From Bacteroidaceae bacterium (GTDB lineage: Bacteria > Bacteroidota > Bacteroidia > Bacteroidales > Bacteroidaceae), in the NCBI GenBank assembly GCA_028707655.1, contig JAQWAN010000114.1, positions 1 to 6,806 on the forward strand: a stretch of 6,806 nucleotides of DNA. The letters are read 5' to 3'. The notes under the pieces are model-generated. The model was given only the letters and a program-made list of their open reading frames with translations, was not told where the DNA came from and did not search any database. A program made the translations under genes and the position numbers. Below are positions 1 to 6,806 of this stretch, one piece after another (position 1 is the stretch's first letter; each line of letters opens with the position of its first letter).

Positions 1-69
1 CGAACAGAGAAGTTAAGCCTGATTGCGCCGATGGTACTGCGTAACTGTGGGAGAGTAGGTCGCCGCCAT
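1..69 (+). rRNA. rrf: 5S ribosomal RNA, 3' part
   Basis: This is the 3' portion of a 5S rRNA, cut by the left edge of the window; roughly the first 40-45 bases of the gene are missing. The start matches the conserved CGAACAGAGAAGTTAAG segment, followed by GCGCCGATGGTACTG and GGGAGAGTAGGTCGCCGCC, all in the order and spacing of bacterial 5S rRNA. The 3' end is set approximately, just after GTCGCCGCC, where the helix I strand should finish; it could be off by a few bases. The terminator begins about 10 bases further on, so this is the last gene of an rRNA operon read toward higher coordinates. Confidence 0.95.
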
Positions 70-79
70 TTTTGATAAG

Positions 80-112
80 AACCTCGAAGATTAACTTCTT
101 CGGGGTTTTTTT
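80..112 (+). terminator. Intrinsic terminator of the rRNA operon
   Basis: The left arm AACCTCGAAG (80-89) pairs with CTTCGGGGTT (98-107) over 10 base pairs with a single G-U wobble, leaving an 8-base loop. A run of seven T residues (106-112) overlaps the end of the stem. This is a standard rho-independent terminator placed right after the 5S rRNA gene. Confidence 0.9.
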
Positions 113-795
113 ATGTCCTTTTTTTTAGGGGCATTCTCTTTTTCGAGCATTCTCTTATGCTATAAGAACGATTCCTCCTATTCCAAGCCTTATATAGTGT
201 CTCTTTTACTTTCCCTACTTTAACCACTCTCAAACAGCTGTTAAGCATCTGCCTATAGGTAGTACTGTGAAATCTGCGGGTGTGTTCCTCCCTGTTGCCC
301 AGCTTGTTCGTGGAAGTTGGAAAGCGTACAGCCAAATTGCTAGAGTAAGATCTTTTTGCTTGCAATCCATGCTACCGTTTTTGGTCTGCCTTTCTGTTAT
401 CTAATAAAATGTACTTTCCCCGTTATTCCGATTTAGTCTTCATCATTCTGTTTCTTGTACATAGCTGTTTATTTCTCCTTGTGAAAGAATGCCAATAGCG
501 GTTGACTAAGATATAAGATGAGTAGTGTTCTAGCTAGTATTGTGCAATTAGAATTGTGGAGATTAAGCTGTAAAGGAGATTTTAGCTAGTCTAAACGCTT
601 ACAACGTGAAATCTCTAGGAATAGTGCTACGAGCCTTTTTTATTGGCTTAATCGCTCTGTATCACGGTGTGTCTAGTTGAGTGGTTCCGTCTAGCTATTC
701 TAGAGTAGGTTTGGATGGAGTGGAATGTGTATGAGATGAGCTTATCAGATGCTGTATGTGCTATTTTTTTATCCTAGCCATCCTATTTTTTGAAC
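113..795. other. Intergenic region without a supported gene
   Basis: About 680 bases lie between the rRNA terminator and the terminator of the minus-strand unit. I see no tRNA (no T-loop consensus or acceptor pairing), no insertion sequence ends, no transposase fragment and no convincing protein gene. The longest open frame is an 84-codon minus-strand frame (111-365). It begins with TTG, is rich in Arg, Lys and Ser, runs into the rRNA terminator and resembles no family I know, so I do not call it. Small structures present are a direct repeat of GCATTCTCTT (131-140 and 147-156) and nine CTAG tetranucleotides between 340 and 777. The region may be decayed sequence or a long trailer; nothing decides this. 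Confidence 0.6.
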
Positions 796-835
796 AAAAA
801 AAAAGTGGGGAAGAGATATAATCTCTTCCCCACTT
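796..835 (-). terminator. Strong intrinsic terminator of the amidase transcription unit
   Basis: A perfect 15-base inverted repeat, AAGTGGGGAAGAGAT (803-817) and ATCTCTTCCCCACTT (821-835), encloses a 3-base loop. Read on the minus strand, the stem ends in a run of nine U residues (complement of 796-804). It begins about 10 bases after the amidase stop codon. There is no T-run on the other side, so it should act mainly on minus-strand transcripts and not as a bidirectional terminator. Confidence 0.95.
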
Positions 836-845
836 AACCTTAAAC

Positions 846-3800
846 CTATTTGCGAATTACTCGAATTGCCTTATTGGTATTTACTTGAACTAAGTAAGTG
901 CCAGCTGGCAAGTTACTCAAATCAATATCTTGTGTCATTGCGCCAAAACCTTCTAATTGGTTGACCAAACGACCATTCATATTGAAAATTCTAATTTGTT
1001 GAATCTCTTCGTTAGAACTAATAGTTGCAGGTCCATTCGTTGGATTAGGATAGATCTTAGCTGCTATTGTTGTTTCTTCGATAGAGGTAACTGAAATAGT
1101 TACTTTAGAAGCTTCACTTTCATAAGAACCTACTACAACAGTAACTTCATATAGATGTGAACCTGATTCTACCATAGTATCTTCGTATGTATTCTCCGTA
1201 ACATTAGTTAGTAAGTTGTCATCTTTATAGATGTTATAAGAAACTTCCTTACCATCTACAACTGTTGCATCCCATGTAAGTGTTACAGCATCTAGTCCTA
1301 CAGGAGTAGCTGTAAGATTGCTTACTGCTTCACAAGAAGCGGCTACTTCAATGGAAACGGTTGCTGGAGCACTTTCGTACGTTCCAGAAACAACTTTAAC
1401 TGCATATTCAACTGTACCATCTGCTACGTCCATATCGGTGTAGCTTGCTGTGTCAGTTGTTGCAAGAAGTACATCATCTGCATATACATTGTAAGAGATA
1501 GATTCTCCCATTGTATCCCATGTAAGTTTAACGTTGTTAAAACCTTCTTGTACGGCTGTTAGATTGCTTACAGCGCTGCTCTCGTTGGTGATAACTTGTT
1601 TTCTCTGTGCAGGGGTTCTATGTGAATTATCTGCTTTAGGTAATGCCCACATTGCCAATCTTTCGTCTGAGTTAGATACAGCATATACGTTTCCTGCGCA
1701 GTCAAATGCTAAGGAATTAGTTTTACTACCAATAGCTGGTGTAATAGTATATAGACGTTTCACTTGAGGAACATTGTTCTCGTCGTATGTAACATCTAAG
1801 ATCTTGATTGTGTTATTACCAGCAATAGCAATACGTGTACCGTCTTCGCTGATTGCACAACCGCCATATCTAGATTCTTCGATTACTGTAGGATCTACTT
1901 TACCAGAGATGTAATCAACTTCTGTTCCATTATAATGCAATAAACATGGTATAGCTGCTTCGTCAGCACTTCTATATTGTGAAATCCACCAGCCACCTTT
2001 TCCGTCAGGAAGGATAACTGAGTTCATGTTAAGCTCATGGCTTCCATTTGCTTTATTGTTGAATGCTATTGCAGATGGAGCTTCGTTCCAACTTGTAGCT
2101 GTTCCAATGTTGTATTGTAAGATGTTTCCGGCTAGTTCATCTACTTGATAATCTTCATCGAAAACATATAATTTAGTGTCGTCACCGTTTCCAAGTACAT
2201 AACAACTAGCACTTGAACCACCTATTTCAACACCATCTTTTGAACGTATTCCGTTGCTAGCTCTAGTTACGCCTTCTCCAGCAAATAGATCACTAAAATC
2301 TTTTGTTGGGTCTGTTGTATCCATAACATATACACCAGCATGTGCATCATTCCAGTCGCTAATAAATAAACGACCATCTTCTGAAATACTCAAACGGAAA
2401 GGACTTGAACTGGATGCTGTGTTAAAGCCAACATTTCCAGAATAAGCTACGTCACCTTGATTGGTTATATCTGCAAATAATGGGTCTAAGATATAGATTC
2501 CATTGTCTACATTTACTCTACCAGATCCGCAGGTTCCTGCTTTGCTGTTAGAAACATAGATACGTCCAAAATTATCACTTTCTGTATGGTTGTCTACTAC
2601 AACACCATATGGAGAGTAGAATTGAACTTGTGTTTCGTCTCCAGTCATGCGAACAGGTTTAACTGTTCCCTCTGCTGTAGCTTTTACTTGCCAATTCATA
2701 TCTTTACCATAAGGGATAGAAGCGAAAGGAACAAGTACCTCTTGTGCACCTTTGTCCATTGTTCCAGCACTGTATGTTCCAACAATGTTACCGTTATTGT
2801 CTGTAAATTCAATTGTTACATCTGTAGCATTTTCATTAAGAGCAAAACTAAACTTGTATTGTTCTGTTTGTTTTTCCATTCTTAAGTCGTATGCATAGAT
2901 ATTTGCAATAGCATCTGTAGTTACAGTGGTGTAAGAAGCAAGTCCTTGGAATGGTTCGAATAGGAATAAATTGATATCATATCCGTTTACTGTTGCACCT
3001 GCACTCATTTGTGTAGTAGCCATTTCGCCTAATCCCTCTGCAGGCATTACGTCTGAAATGATAGTAGCTTTGTCAAGACCATCTGTGATGTCTAATAATT
3101 GAGCTGTTGCTTTTGTACCCTCTTCTGTGCAGTTAGGTGCTATCATAAAGTCGTGTTGTGCATACTTAAAGTAGCTTGCACCTGTTGCACGTTTAGATAA
3201 TGTACCTTCTGCTATTGTTCCATGATTAGTTAATGGAGAACGATCTGGTTGTGCCCATTCAAAAGTGTATTCTGTAGGTAACATGTTTTCGCCATCTACA
3301 ATCAGCGTGTTCTCCATACGTGGAGACATGGTGAAGGTGTATTTAGCACCCCATAATTCTTCTGTGTAGCTGTTATCAATCATGTAGCTATATCCTACTG
3401 TACCAGGTAAATCTTTATCAACTGTATAACCTATTACACGAAGTTTGTGACTAGATCCGGTTGTTACACCACCTGTATAGACTTTACATCTCCAGATAGC
3501 ACCACTAATAGCGAAACTTTCACCTACTACTGATGTATACCAAGCACCTTGTTGGTTACTAGAGAGTAAAACGGTTGGGTCGCTGTCTAGTGTATCCCAT
3601 ACATATACCTTAAAGCTACGGTTTTCGTCACCGAATGAAATGGTGTCTTTGTTACAAGCAACTAAATGATTATCGGATGAGAAAGCTATATCACTAAGTA
3701 GTAAACTTCCGCCTTCTACTCCATTGATGCTAATCTCTTTGTAAACCTCTCCTGTTGTTGGGTTAGCTGCAATAATCTTAGGATCTGTTGTAAGTACAAA

Positions 3801-4997
3801 TAATGTATCGTTGTGATAAACGCTTTTGCGTACGGTATAATTATCTAAAGCTGTTGTAGCTGAATCGCTAACTTCCATTGTCTTATAATGAGACATTGCC
3901 ATTGCACCAGCTTCTTGTTTTGGATCAGGATAATCTGCTGGTACTGGTTTAGAAGCTTCTACATTTACATTTTGAATTTGTGTAATTATTGAAGTTGTTG
4001 TACCTGCTGTAACTACTATGTCTTCTGTTTTTGAGATGTAGTCTTCTGCAGAAATCTTTACTTTATAGTTACCAGGAGCTAAATCGTAAAAAACATAGAT
4101 ACCATTGTAACATGTATCTGTTTCATAGGTATCTAATACGTCGCCAGCTTCATTTTGTAACTCAACGGTTGCCTTGTTGATAGGTTTCCATTGGTCGTTT
4201 GTACCTGCTTTAAATAGATATTGTGTATGACTAAAAATCTCGTTGCTACTTTTTACAGCACCTGCAATAATACCTTTGTCACTTTGTTCTGCACCAAAAT
4301 AGTGTTTGAAATAGCGTACAAAACGATAAGACTCTAAGTGTTTATAATCCATGTTCAGCAGACGATGTGTCTCTGGTTGATAATCGTGAAATTCTCCTTC
4401 ACTAAGAAAACCAGGAACAGTGTTGTCTCTTAAAACACCTAAATGATAACCATAAAAACTCCAGTCGCCTCTAATATTGGGGTTAGAAAGACTGTAATAA
4501 GTCCAGTTGGTAAGTGGGTTATCATATAGATAAGGCCAAGCATCTGTAGCCATTAATTTGCTTTCTGCTGGATCTGGAGTGTCATCTGTTCCACGCATCA
4601 AAAACAAAAGGTAGTTTGTTCCTTTGTTTACGCCTAAAGCATTACTATGTATAGATAAAAAAGCATCCATATTGTTAGCTGAAGCTTCCGCTGCAATTTC
4701 AGATAAACTTCTGTCATCTTCATCTCTGTTTAATGTTCTAGACATCATAACAGTAGCTCCTTGAGCCTCTAGTAAATCGCGTAATTTTAGACCTTTATCT
4801 AGATTACTTTGCGATTCCCAAAAACCGTTTTGGTCCTCTAAATCATAAGGAATAGTTCGGATATTTCTATCATTGGCTCCATCAAAGCCACCATGACCTG
4901 GATTGATGTAAATTCTTACACCCGTCAAGTCGATGGCGTAGGTGTTTATACCTATTGCAAGTAGGCATAGAAGTAGTAAATTTTTGTATAATTTCAT
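846..4997 (-). CDS. Secreted multidomain N-acetylmuramoyl-L-alanine amidase with T9SS sorting domain
   Basis: This 1383-residue protein should cleave the bond between N-acetylmuramic acid and L-alanine in peptidoglycan. Residues 1-21 form a signal peptide (hydrophobic LLLLCLLAIG, cleavage probably after NTYA). Residues 24-235 are a zinc amidase of the Amidase_3 type. NPGHGG gives His35, FWES gives Glu61 and SIHSN gives His117 as zinc ligands; FLSEGEF gives catalytic Glu200. Residues 243-342 resemble a carboxypeptidase-regulatory beta-sandwich (YDLAPGNYKVKISAEDY). Residues 362-700 and 788-1120 look like beta-propellers, the first possibly DUF4623-like, with a beta-sandwich near 706-785 between them. 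Two fibronectin type III domains (1142-1218, 1224-1303) precede a type A T9SS sorting domain (about 1313-1383, with IYPNPTNG and LPAGTYLVQV). The family and T9SS tail imply export through the outer membrane, with removal of the tail. The ATG is supported by the signal peptide and the 10-base gap to the upstream gene; I see no Shine-Dalgarno sequence. The central domain boundaries are estimates. Confidence 0.92.
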   Translation of the reverse strand: MKLYKNLLLLCLLAIGINTYAIDLTGVRIYINPGHGGFDGANDRNIRTIPYDLEDQNGFWESQSNLDKGLKLRDLLEAQGATVMMSRTLNRDEDDRSLSEIAAEASANNMDAFLSIHSNALGVNKGTNYLLFLMRGTDDTPDPAESKLMATDAWPYLYDNPLTNWTYYSLSNPNIRGDWSFYGYHLGVLRDNTVPGFLSEGEFHDYQPETHRLLNMDYKHLESYRFVRYFKHYFGAEQSDKGIIAGAVKSSNEIFSHTQYLFKAGTNDQWKPINKATVELQNEAGDVLDTYETDTCYNGIYVFYDLAPGNYKVKISAEDYISKTEDIVVTAGTTTSIITQIQNVNVEASKPVPADYPDPKQEAGAMAMSHYKTMEVSDSATTALDNYTVRKSVYHNDTLFVLTTDPKIIAANPTTGEVYKEISINGVEGGSLLLSDIAFSSDNHLVACNKDTISFGDENRSFKVYVWDTLDSDPTVLLSSNQQGAWYTSVVGESFAISGAIWRCKVYTGGVTTGSSHKLRVIGYTVDKDLPGTVGYSYMIDNSYTEELWGAKYTFTMSPRMENTLIVDGENMLPTEYTFEWAQPDRSPLTNHGTIAEGTLSKRATGASYFKYAQHDFMIAPNCTEEGTKATAQLLDITDGLDKATIISDVMPAEGLGEMATTQMSAGATVNGYDINLFLFEPFQGLASYTTVTTDAIANIYAYDLRMEKQTEQYKFSFALNENATDVTIEFTDNNGNIVGTYSAGTMDKGAQEVLVPFASIPYGKDMNWQVKATAEGTVKPVRMTGDETQVQFYSPYGVVVDNHTESDNFGRIYVSNSKAGTCGSGRVNVDNGIYILDPLFADITNQGDVAYSGNVGFNTASSSSPFRLSISEDGRLFISDWNDAHAGVYVMDTTDPTKDFSDLFAGEGVTRASNGIRSKDGVEIGGSSASCYVLGNGDDTKLYVFDEDYQVDELAGNILQYNIGTATSWNEAPSAIAFNNKANGSHELNMNSVILPDGKGGWWISQYRSADEAAIPCLLHYNGTEVDYISGKVDPTVIEESRYGGCAISEDGTRIAIAGNNTIKILDVTYDENNVPQVKRLYTITPAIGSKTNSLAFDCAGNVYAVSNSDERLAMWALPKADNSHRTPAQRKQVITNESSAVSNLTAVQEGFNNVKLTWDTMGESISYNVYADDVLLATTDTASYTDMDVADGTVEYAVKVVSGTYESAPATVSIEVAASCEAVSNLTATPVGLDAVTLTWDATVVDGKEVSYNIYKDDNLLTNVTENTYEDTMVESGSHLYEVTVVVGSYESEASKVTISVTSIEETTIAAKIYPNPTNGPATISSNEEIQQIRIFNMNGRLVNQLEGFGAMTQDIDLSNLPAGTYLVQVNTNKAIRVIRK
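1089..1574 (-). repeat. Tandem repeat encoding two fibronectin type III domains
   Basis: Two adjacent units of about 80 codons inside the amidase gene encode related beta-sandwich domains (residues 1142-1218 and 1224-1303). Both begin with AVSNLTA and share the pattern LTWD, then SYN-(V/I)-Y-x-DD-x-LL, then YESxxxxV near the end. The second unit has a three-residue insertion before SYN. The copies are clearly homologous but well diverged, so the duplication is not recent. Such domains usually act as spacers or binding modules between a catalytic part and the export tail. Confidence 0.8.
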
Positions 4998-5007
4998 AAT
5001 ATGGGAT

Positions 5008-5922
5008 TTATTGGATGGATACTTTTAGAATGTAGATATCTCCTTTAACATTGTTGTAAGCAACTTTAGTACCATCAGCTGAAGCTGTAGGATACATTGA
5101 GATTTCTGCTGTGTCACTAATCACTTGTCTTTTTTGACCATCAATAGAAACAACTTCTATGGTTGATGAAACAAGATAGTCTCCATTGTCTTTATCATTC
5201 ATGCCAATTACATGATTGTTTCCAAGCCATTTTGGAGCACCTAAATGACCTAAAGAAACTGGATTTTTACCTTTAATAGTTGCTACAAAAGTACCCTTTC
5301 CAGCTACTGTGTATACAATATTTTTTTTGTCTGGTGAGATAGATGGCCAAATGTAACTAGCATCTTTTCCATTAGGAGAAAGGACAACTCTCTTGCTTCC
5401 TTTATAAAGTACTAATTGTTGGTTTTCTATCGTAATAAGATAGTTTAGTTTTTCCACCTTTTTTTGAGTGGTTTTTTGAGCAGCTACTTTGTTAGCTTTT
5501 GCCATATAAACGATATCGTTTTGTAGGGTGAAATCGCTAAAATCTCTACTCGCTTTCATGATCTCTTTCTTTGAACCATCTTTGATGTTCATCTGTTCAA
5601 GACTAACACTTCTTAGATGACGATCATTTAACGTTGCTTTACGGTAAATAATGCTCTGTCCGTCTTTTGTGAATTTTGGCTCATAACCAGCATTTGCTGT
5701 TTTTGTGAGCTGGGTTACCTCTTTTGTGGCAAGATCGTATTTCTTTAATCCTGCATAATTGTCGCCCGTAATGAGTAAATAATCGCCTGTTGGACTTACT
5801 GTGGGATGGTAAGCTCCGCCTGTTTCTGTACTATTTACTTTAGTTCTCGATAAGCAGGTCACATTCTGTGCATGTAGAAATGGACCTAAGAGTACAAATA
5901 GTACAAGTAGTTTTTTTTTCAT
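5008..5922 (-). CDS. TolB-like beta-propeller (PD40 repeat) periplasmic protein
   Basis: This 304-residue protein has a signal peptide (MKKKLLVLFVLLGPFLHA, cleavage probably before QN) and no lipobox cysteine, so it is likely soluble in the periplasm or exported. The rest contains WD40-like PD40 repeats as in the TolB propeller. They are visible at 38-53 (HPTVSPTGDYLLITGD), 79-95 (EPKFTKDGQSIIYRK), 189-205 (WPSISPDKKNIVYTV) and 277-290 (YPTASADGTKVAYN). A Lys-rich stretch lies at 143-160. It lacks the N-terminal TolB domain and is shorter than true TolB (about 430 residues), so it is not called tolB. The stop codon lies 10 bases before the amidase start, so the two are very probably co-transcribed. 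The role is unknown; propellers of this kind usually bind proteins or carbohydrates. The ATG gives a textbook signal peptide; codons 2-4 form a run of nine A residues. Confidence 0.85.
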   Translation of the reverse strand: MKKKLLVLFVLLGPFLHAQNVTCLSRTKVNSTETGGAYHPTVSPTGDYLLITGDNYAGLKKYDLATKEVTQLTKTANAGYEPKFTKDGQSIIYRKATLNDRHLRSVSLEQMNIKDGSKKEIMKASRDFSDFTLQNDIVYMAKANKVAAQKTTQKKVEKLNYLITIENQQLVLYKGSKRVVLSPNGKDASYIWPSISPDKKNIVYTVAGKGTFVATIKGKNPVSLGHLGAPKWLGNNHVIGMNDKDNGDYLVSSTIEVVSIDGQKRQVISDTAEISMYPTASADGTKVAYNNVKGDIYILKVSIQ

Positions 5923-6030
5923 AATAAATTAGTTTAAGATTCCTGAAATTCTTTTTTGTGAAAATTAACAACTACAATAGTAGCGATAAATTAATAAACG
6001 GAACCTTATTTTAGCGATTATATCGAAATA
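5923..6030 (-). promoter_or_regulatory. Probable promoter region of the propeller-amidase pair
   Basis: This 108-base AT-rich gap is the only space upstream of the propeller gene and is long enough for a promoter. On the minus strand, TACTATTG (complement of 5975-5982) differs by one base from the Bacteroidota -7 element TAnnTTTG and lies about 50 bases before the start codon. No TTG is seen at the expected -33 position, so the assignment is weak. The heptamer TAGCGAT occurs twice on the + strand (5981-5987 and 6012-6018), 31 bases apart. No strong terminator separates the gap from the upstream permease gene, so read-through is possible. Confidence 0.3.
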
Positions 6031-6050
6031 TTAACCGATATTAATATTTC
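6025..6050 (-). repeat. AT-rich inverted repeat across the permease stop codon
   Basis: GAAATATTAA (6025-6034) and TTAATATTTC (6041-6050) form a perfect 10-base inverted repeat with a 6-base loop, covering the last codons and the TAA stop of the permease gene. On the minus-strand transcript it would form a hairpin with only one G-C pair, and no U-run follows, so it is not a good intrinsic terminator. It could be a weak 3'-end structure or chance in AT-rich sequence. Confidence 0.4.
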
Positions 6051-6806
6051 TTATCATAATGTAAATAATTAGTGGGGCGCCAAAGAATGCGGTGATTGCG
6101 TTGATTGGTAAACTTCCTTGTGTGGTGATTACTTGGGATAGTAGATCGCAGATGAGCATTAAGATGGCTCCACAAAGGAAAGAGGCGGGGAGTAGTAGAT
6201 GATGTTTGTTGGTTCTAAATAATCCTCTGGCAATGTGAGGTATGGTGATGCCTACAAATCCGATAGGACCTGTAAAGGCGGTTGAGGTACCTGCTAGGAG
6301 TGCTGTTGCAAGGATAATTAAGATACGTGTTTGGAAGATGGATAGTCCTAGGGTAGTGGCATAGTTATCGCCTAGCAGTAGTGCATCTAGTCTTTTTTGA
6401 AGGAGAATACTGATGGTTAATCCCGTAAAGATGGCTATTGCCATTATTTTTAGTTGTTCCCAACTGACCGAACTAAGGCTTCCAAAGGTCCAGTGTATAA
6501 ATAGTTTGAGCGTGTCTGGGTTACTATAATTTTGTAAGATGCTGACAATAGACCCTGCAAAATAGCCAAACATCATACCTATTATAAGTAGTGATACGGT
6601 TTGTTTTATTTTAAAAGATACTATGATGACGAGGAATAGTACAAGTGTGGCACCTATAATGGCTGCGCTGATAAGTCCCCAACTACTTAAAAAATAGGAG
6701 GGAAGAATACCAGTACCTAGTGTCAGAATGGCTACTCCTAGTCCTGCTCCTGAGGTTACTCCTAGCACATCTGGGCCAGCAAGTGGATTTCTAAAGAGTG
6801 TTTGCA
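6031..6806 (-). CDS. FecCD-family ABC transporter permease, 5' end missing
   Basis: This is the membrane permease of a BtuCD/FecCD-type importer for ferric siderophores, haem or cobalamin, working with an ATPase and a substrate-binding protein not in the window. The frame is open to the right edge, with 257 complete codons visible; family members have about 330-345 residues, so about 80 are missing. Visible family signatures, numbered from the first complete codon, are RNPLAGPDVLGVTSGAGLG (5-23), LGDNYATTLG (144-153, the cytoplasmic stretch ahead of the ATPase contact), GPIGFVGITIPHIAR (179-193) and the C-terminal LPINAITAFFGAPLIIYI. Long hydrophobic segments throughout fit the multi-helix fold. 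A GTG at 6766-6768 lies inside the conserved GPDVLGV motif and is not the start. Substrate cannot be told from the permease alone. An AT-rich inverted repeat spans the stop codon. Confidence 0.95.
   Translation of the reverse strand, partial: QTLFRNPLAGPDVLGVTSGAGLGVAILTLGTGILPSYFLSSWGLISAAIIGATLVLFLVIIVSFKIKQTVSLLIIGMMFGYFAGSIVSILQNYSNPDTLKLFIHWTFGSLSSVSWEQLKIMAIAIFTGLTISILLQKRLDALLLGDNYATTLGLSIFQTRILIILATALLAGTSTAFTGPIGFVGITIPHIARGLFRTNKHHLLLPASFLCGAILMLICDLLSQVITTQGSLPINAITAFFGAPLIIYIMIRNINIG

Noticed and set aside
111..365. Minus-strand open frame of 84 codons beside the rRNA terminator
   Set aside because: It begins with TTG, ends inside the rRNA terminator T-run, has an unusual Arg/Lys/Ser-rich composition with many AGG and AGA codons, has no clear ribosome binding site and matches no family I recognise.
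636..655. Possible small hairpin terminator around GAGCC-TTTTTTA-TTGGCTT
   Set aside because: The stem is only about four pairs with no proper U-run following, and there is no gene for it to end.
1534..2885. Three plus-strand open frames (1534-1767, 2254-2445, 2586-2885)
   Set aside because: All lie inside the amidase gene on the opposite strand and have no family features; the amidase frame is long, continuous and full of recognisable domains.
5008..5922. Naming the propeller protein TolB
   Set aside because: It has the PD40 repeats but lacks the N-terminal TolB domain, is much shorter than TolB, and has no tolA, tolQ, tolR or pal gene beside it.
6031..6768. Permease gene starting at a GTG at 6766-6768
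   Set aside because: The frame stays open to the window edge and encodes the conserved RNPLAGPD motif upstream of this codon, so the gene is truncated by the window and does not start there.

Overview
The window looks like chromosomal DNA from a Bacteroidota species, most likely order Bacteroidales. The sequence is AT-rich. Its 1383-residue surface protein ends in a type IX secretion (T9SS) sorting domain, which is confined to this phylum. The two complete genes lack recognisable Shine-Dalgarno sequences, as is usual there, and the 5S rRNA fragment at the left edge is of a type compatible with the group. Genus cannot be decided from the window.

Layout from left to right. Positions 1 to about 69 are the 3' part of a 5S rRNA gene on the + strand, followed by its intrinsic terminator (80-112); this is the end of an rRNA operon lying mostly outside the window. 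Positions 113-795 hold no gene I can support. A very strong terminator (796-835) then closes a minus-strand transcription unit that converges on the rRNA operon. That unit consists of a TolB-like beta-propeller protein (5008-5922) followed after only 10 bases by a giant secreted N-acetylmuramoyl-L-alanine amidase (846-4997). A 108-base gap (5923-6030) separates this pair from an upstream FecCD-family ABC transporter permease (6031 to the right edge, 5' end missing), which belongs to an iron-siderophore, haem or cobalamin import system.

The TolB-like protein and the amidase carry signal peptides and are probably co-transcribed, so they may act together in the cell envelope. The amidase keeps all expected zinc and catalytic residues. 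It is extended by a carboxypeptidase-regulatory-like beta-sandwich, about 750 residues of probable beta-propeller and beta-sandwich sequence, two tandem fibronectin type III domains, and the T9SS tail that would send it across the outer membrane. A peptidoglycan amidase with an outward export signal is the most interesting point here: it suggests action on foreign or shed peptidoglycan, or at the outside of the cell. The metal or cofactor importer gene is probably functionally separate. I see no CRISPR array, tRNA, insertion sequence or clear novel multi-gene system.
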